Positions 11,106-19,731 of a stretch of DNA of 64,000 bases are shown here, one piece after another. How positions within the stretch are numbered: position 1 is the stretch's first letter; each line of letters begins with the position of its first letter. The notes below the pieces were generated by a model. It did no database searches. It was not told the DNA's origin and was given only the letters and a program-made list of their open reading frames with translations. Origin of the DNA: Neofusicoccum parvum (taxonomy: Eukaryota > Ascomycota > Dothideomycetes > Botryosphaeriales > Botryosphaeriaceae); the NCBI GenBank assembly GCA_020912385.1, contig CP087209.1, forward strand, positions 868,001-932,000, given 5' to 3'. The position numbers were made by a program, and so were the translations under genes.

Positions 11106-11514
11106 ACGGTCGAGTTGTTGGAGCGGGATGGCCAGGACTCGAGTCAGGAAGAGACGGAGGAGGAGTTGGGGCAGACTGCCTAAGCTGAGATGAGGTATAG
11201 GAGAAATTGCGGACGTCCAAGTGTTGGGATTTGACTTTACGCGGCCGGGATATCCTACTGCTTTCCTTTGATTTAATTCGGCTGCTGCGTAGAAAATCGA
11301 CCAGGTTTACGATCCCCATCTGCATAGCAATCAAAAGTGCCGTGAACTGCCGAGACACGCCGGGGCAATAGGGCAACCCGCCAGAATGGAGAGAGAGTGT
11401 GTATGTCTCAAATCCAACCCAGCCACCCGGGCCGTCCCTTATCCCCACACCTCGCCTCCTTCCAGCCGGTCCTCACACTCATTGCCCTCGCCCTCTCCCT
11501 CGCCCCCAGCCCTC
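11106..11514. other. Convergent 3' flanks
   Basis: About 400 bp between the stop codons of homogentisate dioxygenase (+) and the decarboxylase-like gene (-). It is pyrimidine-rich near 11.45 kb. No gene was recognised. Confidence 0.5.
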
Positions 11515-11967
11515 TCACTCCCCCTTCTCCACCACCATCCCCTCCGCCCTGCACTCATCCAACACCCTCTCCGCCACCCTAAACCCCTCCATCCCCGCCG
11601 GCATCCCGCAGTACACCGCAGCCTGCAGCAACGCCTCGCGCACCTCCGTCTCCGTGCAGCCGTTCGCGAACGCGCCGCGCACGTGCACCGCCAGCTCGGG
11701 CGCGCGGTTGAGCGCGCACAGCATCGCCACGTTCAGCAGCGACCGCTGCCGCAGCGACAGCCCCGGCCGCGTCCACACGTGCGCCCACGCCGCCTCCGTC
11801 GCCAGCTCCTGCATCGGCTGCCCGAACGACGTCGTCGCCGCCAGCACCCGGTCGACGTGCGCGGGCCCCGCCACTCTGCGCCGCATCGCGTGGCCGGCTG
11901 CGTGCAGCGTGGCGTGTGCGGCGGCGAGCTGGGAGGGCGTCGGGGGGTCGGTGGTGGGAGGAGACAT
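11515..11967 (-). CDS. Carboxymuconolactone decarboxylase-like protein
   Basis: Intronless, 150 residues, the typical size for a single CMD/AhpD-fold domain. Seen: AWAHVWTRPGLSLRQRSLLNVAML, wording very close to gamma-carboxymuconolactone decarboxylases, then VRGAFANGCTETEVREALLQ and YCGMPAGMEGFRVA, the conserved helical core. In bacteria such enzymes act in the protocatechuate branch of the beta-ketoadipate pathway. Fungal homologues are common and mostly uncharacterised, so a related lactone or peroxide function is possible. No CxxC peroxidase motif is seen, which argues against an AhpD-type alkylhydroperoxidase. It sits between homogentisate dioxygenase and the short-chain dehydrogenase, in keeping with a role in aromatic breakdown. 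Confidence 0.88.
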   Translation of the reverse strand: MSPPTTDPPTPSQLAAAHATLHAAGHAMRRRVAGPAHVDRVLAATTSFGQPMQELATEAAWAHVWTRPGLSLRQRSLLNVAMLCALNRAPELAVHVRGAFANGCTETEVREALLQAAVYCGMPAGMEGFRVAERVLDECRAEGMVVEKGE

Positions 11968-12745
11968 GGTGGGGCTGGAGGAGGGAGGGGTGGTGGTGGT
12001 TAGTGAGGTGTTGGGTTGGCGGGGAGGGGTGATGGAGGTGATGGAGGTGGGCGGAAGTTGGATGGTGATGGGTAGAGAGAGGCAAGGAGTGCTCGGACGG
12101 CTATGGACTCACGATGTGGCTGATGGGAGATCTAGAGTTGTGCGGCTGTGAAGGGAGTGCTCGTATGCCCAGGACCGAGCTGCTCGAAGCGGGAGCGGCA
12201 GAGCTGTCGTGCTCGAATAGGCAGGCGGGTTGTCTCCAACGGCAGGCGGACGTCCTCTGTAGACACTGAAGCAGTTGCAGATCCTTCGCGGGACAGAGCC
12301 GCAAGCTCAAGGCAGTTCGCCCGGGCGAGCAGGAGCTCGGGCCAGGGCATGAGGGGTAGCACCAGGCGCGGGAGCCGACTGCGGAAGAGAGCCGGAGTGA
12401 GTGCGGGGTACCCTCCCCCTCCCCTCCCCTCCCCCTCATCGGCCTGCCCCACGCTCCGTCACATTCAAGCGTGGGGCAGCTTTGGAGATCGCGCGCACGT
12501 CCTTTCCCTGCCGTGGCCTCCGCTTCGGATTTACGTCCTTCGAGTCGATGTGCTCCTCCGGCGTGCGAGGCAGAGGTGTGGCTGAGGAGCTGCTTGCTTG
12601 GGAGGGGTATGGAGGGGTCGCGGTTTGCCAACCACCATTGTGCACGGGCTCAGGCCTGCTCCAGCCTTCTCTCAGCATGGGAAAGTGAAGGAATGCGGAA
12701 ATAACCCACTCGCGCATACGCAGCCTTCGGATCCATCAACGAGAC
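11968..12745. other. Divergent intergenic between decarboxylase-like and SDR genes
   Basis: About 780 bp that should hold both promoters. There is a GGTGATGGAGGTGATGGAGG-like direct repeat near 12.03 kb and a CCCTCC tract near 12.41 kb. The open frames here are shadows in GC-rich text without domains. Confidence 0.45.
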
Positions 12746-13907
12746 ATGACGACCTACGATCTTGACGATGCTGAATTCCAGGCGCTGAAGGGAAAGACCA
12801 TCATCATCACCGGTGGGGCATCCGGTATTGGGCGCGCAGCTGTCAAAATCGCCCACAGTGAGTTCCAAGCTCAGATTCGGCCATCGGCACCAAACAAGAG
12901 CACCAACAGATTGACACGCGCCCAATTTCGCAGGCTATGGAGCAAATGTTGCCATCGCGGACTGGAATGAGGCCGAAGGCGAGTCCCTGAGAGCCGAGCT
13001 CAAAGAGTACGTACGGGCCCAAACTCTCTTCCAAACTTCCGACCAACGAGCCGTCCCAGCCCCGAGCACGTCCTCTTCCACAAGACCGACGTGTCCAACT
13101 GGGAAAATGTCCTGTCTCTCTTTGACACCACCATCTCCGCCCTCGGTCCCATCCAAGCCGTCCTCTCCAACGCCGGCGTCAACACCGAGGACTTCGCATC
13201 CACCATCGACAAGATCGACCCCGGCACTGGCAAGCTTTTGCCGCCGAGCCTCAAGACCATGGACGTCAACCTTACGGGCCAGATCTACATGGCCAAGGCT
13301 GCGCTGCACTATTTCGGAAAGTGGAAGGAAGATGGGGTCAAGAGACAGATCGTGATGACTGGGTCGGCGGCGAGCTTCATCGATTGCCCGCCGCTGCACT
13401 TGTACTGCGCGAGTAAGATGGGAGTTTTGGGCCTGTTGAGGGGCATGAGAACGCAGGTGGAGGCACGGAACGTGACGGTGAACATGGTAGCTCCGTGGAT
13501 GACTGGTGAGTTGCTGCAGCGTGAATCAACTGTCTTTCCCTGCCTGCCTTTTTTTTCCCCTCTTTTCTTTTCTTTTTAGGAATTTGGAGTAACTGGAAGA
13601 AATCCGGTGGGCTTTTTGCGAGGGCGGCGCTGATTCAGATCTGGTAGAGACACCCATGCTGCTGCCGGAGTTCCTCAGTGTGTGGGGGACGCTGCCGAGG
13701 AACAAGCCCGAAGGCCCTGCGCGTGCGCTGCTACTGCCGGTGGTGCGGCCTGAAGTCAATGGAAAGTCGTTCTACATCGCTGGTATGCAGATCGTCGAGG
13801 TGGAGGATAAGCTGCATGAGGCTCAGCCGATCTGGCTGGGCGAGCAACTGAGCAAGGATGTGGACGAGGGCCAGAGGCGCTTAGTGCCGCTCGCTCCTCC
13901 TATGTGA
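12746..13907 (+). CDS. Short-chain dehydrogenase/reductase
   Basis: Classical SDR that would oxidise or reduce a hydroxyl/keto group with NAD(P). Four exons: 12746..12857, 12934..13006, 13060..13505 and 13639..13907, 299 residues. Seen: cofactor motif TGGASGIGRA, Asp in VAIADWN suggesting NAD preference, LSNAGVN (NNAG motif), catalytic Ser in MTGSAAS and the YCASK pair. The last intron (13506..13638) is longer than the others. Its acceptor at 13638 was chosen because it restores the frame into VETPMLLPEFLSVWGTLP; a T-rich acceptor at 13580 would run into a stop after 22 codons, so an alternative-splice form is conceivable. It resembles fungal SDRs often labelled 15-hydroxyprostaglandin dehydrogenase-like; the substrate is unknown. 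Confidence 0.87.
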
Positions 13908-14877
13908 AGCTTCAAGTACACTATCGAAGAATTTAAAGTGCTTTTTAATCAAAGGTCGTCCTTCGAGACTCATTAGACCATCAATCCGAAATTCTTGTGG
14001 CAGATTACATATTCAGGGACATTCAACGTGCGATAGCCGAAGAGAAATGGACCAGATTCGATGAGGCTTTGCTTGAATCCGATGATAAGATAGAACAGCA
14101 AGAGCAACAAGGCTGGAACCAAGCCTTCTTCTCTTCGGCTCCCCACATCTTGACGGAGCTGCGGAGCCGAGGGGACAGCAAAGGATAATCTTTGAGGAAA
14201 GCCGTCCGGACTAAAATTCGGATTGGATTTTGCGGAAGCAAAATCGTGTAAGTTGGTAAACTCAGCATGATACTATTGAAATATTGCTATTGTTCTTGCG
14301 AGGGGGTTTCACAGCCTTCAACCTTGGAAATTTGTCAGTGCAGGTTTTGCCATATAGCATCGAGATTAGAGCGAAATACGACCCGAAAGAAGCCCCCCCT
14401 GAGATTTAATAAATGCTCCTAGAAAGTTGATGAACAATATGAGCTTTCCACACCCGCATCATCCGTCCGCCGCCTAGCTTCTAACCTCCTGCAACCGCTC
14501 TACGGCCGGTCCGTTTTGTAACTATTGCTAAGCCTCGTAGCCTCGTAGAAAGGACGAAACGCCCGAGCCAATCAAAACAGAAACACGCCCATAATTTTGA
14601 TTTTCTGCTGAGCTTATTGCAAGTTGGTTGGTAAAGTCTTTCATTCAGGCCTGTGAATTGCCAGCTTGAAGCTCGCACCGAGCTCGCCGAAGCTCCGTTA
14701 GTCGGCAGCTCGGAAGCTCTAATCGGACTTAAACCTCCTCACACCGTGTCTTGACTCAACAGCAAGAAACATAAAATGCTAGTAGATATGGTCTTTAGGC
14801 TTTTGCTTCAGATTCACCGTTCTCCACTTCCCTTACTACCGAATTCAACAATCTAAAGCAAGGACGTTTTCTGAAAT
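13908..14877. other. Lower-GC intergenic island with a possible coding relic
   Basis: About 970 bp, more AT-rich than the flanks. An open stretch on the plus strand to 14188 reads protein-like text (IFRDIQRAIAEEKW and HILTELRSRG) but has no ATG or obvious partner exon, so it may be a decayed fragment. The rest shows no gene. It ends at the start of the small membrane-protein gene. Confidence 0.4.
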
Positions 14878-15226
14878 ATGCACGTCGCTCGCATCAACGG
14901 TACGCGTGACCGGCCCCATGTCCAACCCAGGAATCTGAACGGGTAGCACCAGCTTCTTCGACTGTTCTTCCGACGCCCTCTCCCAGATCTACACCGACAC
15001 ACGACACACCCCGAGGATGGTCCAAAGAGGCTCTGCTGGCATTACTGGCTCTGTTCATCATGGTCCTCCTGCCTTGCGCCACATGTCTCGGCCGTCAAAA
15101 TCTATCTCGCATCAAGAGCCTCTTCGAAGGTCGTTTCAGGCGTACGAAGCAGAACGGTATGTGTCCACATGAATCTCTCTGACTAGAGCGCTGATGAATG
15201 AAGGCTGCGAAGAAGACGTCGAGTAA
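14878..15226 (+). CDS. Small single-pass membrane protein, paralogue A
   Basis: Unknown function. Three exons: 14878..14899, 14953..15156 and 15204..15226, about 82 residues. The first intron may end at 14946 or 14952 (tandem TAG/CAG acceptors, both in frame); the second is 47 nt, GTATGT to AAG. Seen: a short leader, a Ser/Thr/Pro-rich stretch, then WSKEALLALLALFIMVLLP, which reads as one membrane helix, followed by a basic segment (GRFRRTKQ) and an acidic end (EEDVE). A paralogue at 51908-52281 has the same 22-nt first exon, the same intron phases, the same WSKEA-helix block and the same acidic end, which is the main evidence that both are genes. By the positive-inside rule the basic C-terminal part would be cytosolic (inference). 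I do not recognise the family. Confidence 0.62.
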
Positions 15227-15498
15227 CACGGCCGTCAAGAGGAGGGCCAGATGCTGCTGGTCCCAATTGTCCTCGGATGAAGCTTCAGTAGTATATTCAG
15301 AGTTCATAGACTCGTTCTTGACCTTGAAAAGCGGATTTCTTCTTTTCCTACGGATAATATCTACAACACTGCCAACCGCCATCAATCCCGAACCAATAGA
15401 ACCACCTCATTTTAAGCCATGTCTACTCCATCGATACCCCACCAAAACGCCTGCTGATGCCTCCCCTTGTCCATCCATCCACGTTCCCCCGAGCGCAA

Positions 15499-18432
15499 TC
15501 ACTTCTTCACCGCAAACCCATCCCCCACCGCCACCAACACCCCCTCCTCCACCATCCTCCCAAGCAGCACGCCCACCTCTTCCACCCCGAACGGAAACCC
15601 TCCCATCAACGCCACCTTCAACATCGCACACACCCGGTCCGCCCCCATCCGCCCCTGGTTCGTCAGCATACCCATCACGAACTGCCTGTACATCTGCATG
15701 TTCTCCACCAGCACGTCCTCCGCGCTCTTGACCTAAAGCGCGATAATTCGTGTGTCAGCATCAGCCATCTCACAGCACGGAGAGCAAGTTCACATACCGC
15801 GCTCGCCTTCTCCGCCTCGGCCGCCTCCTCGGCCGCCAGGGCAGCCGCCTCCTCCGCGTCGGCATCGGCCGCGAGATCCGACAGCGAGTCCAGGACGGCG
15901 AAGGTGTCCGGGGCCGGTTCGGTCAGGACGCGGTGGCCGACCCAGAAGGTCAGCGCGGAGCGGAGGAGGCCGTCGTCCATCTCCAGCTGTTCCTCCAGCT
16001 GCTCGATCGTCCTGGTCACCGGCGGTTTCTTGCGCTTGGGTTTTTCCGGTGTCGGGGCTGAGGCGCCGACGGCGCGGAGGCGGGCCCGGCGTTGGCGCTC
16101 CCTTTCTTCGTGCTCGTCTTCCGCTGGTAGGCCTTCCTCCTCCTCGTCCAATGTCGTATCATCTTCCTGGAAGGCGTAGATGACGGCGGCTTGCCAGGGA
16201 AGGACGTCGAGGTCCAGACGGCGATCGTCGAATTCCAGGGAAACGGTGACGCGGCCGAGGGCTGGGAGCCAGTGGAGTTTACGCATGTCCTTAATGCCCT
16301 CGAATCCAGCCTCGTACTCTTTCATGAGCGCCTGAATTGGCGCCGGAAGGTGGAATTCGTCCTCACGCAGCGAAGGCCAGAAGAACGAAGACAGGATTTG
16401 CGAGCTGAGCTCTGTGGGAATATCCCTGTAGATCTTTGACTGCTGCTGGAGAATGTGGTGAATCTGCTTGTTCATGCGCTTAGACTCAAGCACGTCCTTG
16501 AGCATGACCTCGCAAGCTTGGAGGTTGCTGTCGCCAAGGCGCAGCTTGAAGAGCTCGAGAAGACGAATCTGGAGGTTTCTTAGCGTTCGCATAATCTTCA
16601 TGAAGTCAAGCCTGCACTCACCTCTTTCTCAAACTCTGAGTCTTCATTCTTGAGCAAGTGCTCCCCAAGAATATTCTTCAACTCATTGATGAAATCCTCT
16701 CGGTCGTACAAGCTCAGCAAATAAGCCAGAACATTTTCCGACTTGGCCCTCTTGTACTCTGGAGACGCATCAACCGGATCAGGCATCCAATTCATGTCAG
16801 CCCAGTTCAATTCTTGATCCTCCTCTTGAACGTTCGATGCAACGGGGTTAAGCATCTCGGCGGCAATTTCCGCGCTGATGTCTTGACCCAGATCAACACG
16901 GTTGCCTTCTTCGTCTTCGATGTCTGCCAGCAAACTAGAGACGATGATCCTGGCCGTATCCTCGCGGTCTCGTAAGTAGCGGCGGATGGGTCTGGCGACT
17001 TTTTCAAGCAAGATGCCCTTCGGATCCAGCTCGATGAAGGCACGGATGACGTATATGTATGTGTCAAGGATATGAGTTGTCGTCGCACCGGCGTGTAGAA
17101 GTCTGCGAACAGCTTGTTGTAAAAAGCTGTTTGTGAGATGATTCCGTGCCGCCGGCGTTGTAATGTATTCCTGCATCTGATCAGTCGTCCGAAAACCTTG
17201 GATGGCGTACGAAAGAAGCCTACCTTCAAGTCAAGAATGGCGCCTAAAGAGCGATCCCAGTTGACAATGTAGTCAAAGAGGTTCTCTACTCGAGCTCTCC
17301 CTAATCTTCCGACTGCCATGGTTGTCCACTGTTGAACCTCGTTGGCTTCAAAGACCTCTTCATCACCAGTCAGGCATGTGAGGATTTCTTTGATGTAGGG
17401 ACTGTAGCCATCCTTGACCCATTCGCGCAAGACCCGTGTGACAGGTTTCCTGCCGTACCAATCCACCTTCATGTGGTGACTACTGATGAACGATTCCATC
17501 AGGCTGTCCATAGCCTGAGCGGCCGCTCTTTGCGCCTGATCACCGCCCAAGCCCACCGCACGCAGCTCGCGCAGCAGCTCCGACACACGCTGCTGCACCT
17601 GCCGGCCATCCTCCGCATCCGAGCCCCGCCTGACCCACCGATCCTCCGCGCTGAGCCCGAAAAGCCGGCAGCCGGCGTCGTACAGCACGAAGGCCAGCGT
17701 CTTCGCGAAGCGCTGCTGCGGCAGCGCGTGCATCACGATCGCGTGCAGGTCGCGCCGGAACTTGGCCGCCACCCTCTCGGCCGCGTGCTCGCCGCCGCCC
17801 GCCGCCTCCCGCACGACGGGCAGCAGGTGCTCGTCCAGGTGCTGGAAGTAGAAGGCCTGCGCCTGGCGCAGCGTCGCCGCCGTCTCCTCCAGCACCGCCC
17901 ACGCCTGCTCCGTCGCCACCGGCGCCTGCCACCGCCCCAGCACCGCCGGCCGCACACACGCCACGAAGTTCTCGCGCGCCTCGTTCGTGTACCACTCCAG
18001 CAGGTCCGCCTGCATGCCGCCGCCGCCACCGCCGCCGTCCTCGCTGTCCGGCCGGCCCTCCCCGACGAGCAGGTATCGCAGCGCTTCTTCTACATCCGCA
18101 TTGAGCCGGTGGTGGTGCTTGCGTGCGCGCGTGTTCGCGCCGCCGGGGTGCCAGTCGGGCAGCTTCAGGAAGCGTGTTGCCGTGTTCCAGGCGACGTTGC
18201 GCTGGACGTGCTTGGGGTTGGCGTTGTGGTGGTGGTGCGAGGGGCGGTCATGGCTGCGGGTCGAGTGGTGGTGATGGCCGGGGGCGGCGAAGGAAGCGTC
18301 GGGCGTGGTGACGGCGGAGAGCGGGGTGGGCCCGGAGGAGAGATTGTGGTGGTGGTTGCCGTGCGATGCGGCGGCGAAGGGGAAGACGGAGGCGAAGATC
18401 AGGTTGCGCTGGTTCTGGAGGGCGGCGGCCAT
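15499..18432 (-). CDS. apc2: Anaphase-promoting complex subunit 2 (cullin-like)
   Basis: Cullin-like scaffold of the APC/C ubiquitin ligase; with the RING subunit Apc11 it forms the catalytic core that drives cyclin and securin degradation in the nucleus. Four exons: 18432..17224, 17170..16622, 16568..15798 and 15732..15499, 920 residues. Seen: an N-terminal His/Ser-rich low-complexity stretch, cullin-repeat-like helices, FIELDPKGILLEKVARPIRRYLRDRED (an APC2 hallmark), the cullin-homology block ELFKLRLGDSNLQACEVMLKD, LPALGRVTVSLEFDDRRLDLDVLPWQAAVI, and a C-terminal winged-helix domain (MQMYRQFVMGML to the end) that normally contacts the E2. An acidic/basic insertion with KPKRKKPP lies before the last helices. 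All joins are phase 0. Confidence 0.95.
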
Positions 18433-19731
18433 GTAGCGCGTTGGGTGGGCCGCATGGAGGTGCGGTCCTTGTCGAGGAGTGTTGTTCTGCGGTTGTGCGT
18501 GTATACAGCCGGCGTCATTATTGTTGCCGCAGGAGCAGGACCGCCGACGCGAGCGAGACGACAGGGCTGCCGCGCGCAGTCACGGGACGCGTCTCCGAAG
18601 CAAGTTACCCGACGAAAGGCTACACATGCCTCCACCCGTTCTCTAGCGCAGGCGCAGCGGCTAGTGATCTGAGTGAAAGCAAATGGGCCACATAATCTTG
18701 CCGCTTCCTTCATTTCTCTCCTACTTATCTTGATGTTGCTGCTATTGATGGGCTGGGGAAGTCAGCGTCACGCCCGCACGAGTGCATTGCATCTCTTCCA
18801 TGCGACAAGAACGAAGTTAAATTGATCTAACCACCTTGGTGGGGATTACCGAATACAAGTGAAGAAGTTTACGAAGAAAATCTCCCACCATTAACCATTC
18901 CAATCACCCTTGGGCTGGTTTTCAGAAACAGTCCTAGCCACAAAGAGACTCGTCTTGACTACACTGCTTGCTTTCACAACCAAAACTCCCCTTACGACCT
19001 AAAAGACAACTACAATCTTGTCATCCTCTCGCCATCCCTGTCTTCCCCAGTCAATCCTCGACAGGAGCCTCTGTGCCCAGAAACCATCCATCCCGCGGAC
19101 ACGAGAAATTTCAAATTCTTCGCTGTTGCTGAAGAGACCAGCAGAAATAAAACAAAAAATGCTTCCAGTTTCAGCAATTCCGAGGGTAATTAATTTCCCT
19201 ATTCGTCCCATTTGTCCCAACCTGTCCATGACCATTTCATCCATCCAGTACCTGATTCGACGCCATTGTATAAAATGGAAGTAAAGAAAAACAAGAAATG
19301 GAGGAAAGAAGATTGCAGCTAGCATTGAGCTGATGATTAACGCCCGCTGCCATCATCTCGCCACCCAGTCTTGGCGATTGGACCAGCCGTCTGCGAGTCC
19401 AACTGCTGCATTGGACCGCCTGTGCAAGAAAAACGCCAGCATAAAGCTCCACCGCCCGTCAAGAACGGCGGAGAGAAAAAGGGTAGAAGGAGTAGGGCAG
19501 ATCAATGGCTGGGTGAGGTGAGTAACTATTGACCGTGGTGTAGTGAGAAGGCATGTGTGGTGGTATGAGAAAAACAGCAAAAAGTGAAAGCAGAATCGCC
19601 CGCCGTAGAACCCCAAATTCCGTACCGTATCCATATCTTTTTCGATCCGAACCGTTCAAGACCCCAAATGCAGAAAAGGAAAACTCGCAAAGCTGATGGT
19701 ATGTAAGGCTGCAAAAACACAGGGTATTTGT
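18433..19731. other. Intergenic: APC2 promoter and 3' flank of the F-box gene
   Basis: About 1.3 kb. Open frames at 18999-19325 (-) and 19018-19284 (+) overlap antisense and neither shows a domain; the minus one starts with a hydrophobic stretch. No RNA gene was recognised. Confidence 0.45.

Noticed and set aside
17332..18672. 446-codon plus-strand frame opposite APC2
   Set aside because: Antisense shadow of APC2 exon 1.
18999..19325. Minus-strand frame with a hydrophobic start (MLAAIFFPPFLVFLYF)
   Set aside because: No homologue wording, overlapped by an equally long antisense frame, and lies in the 3' flank of the F-box gene; kept only as a note.
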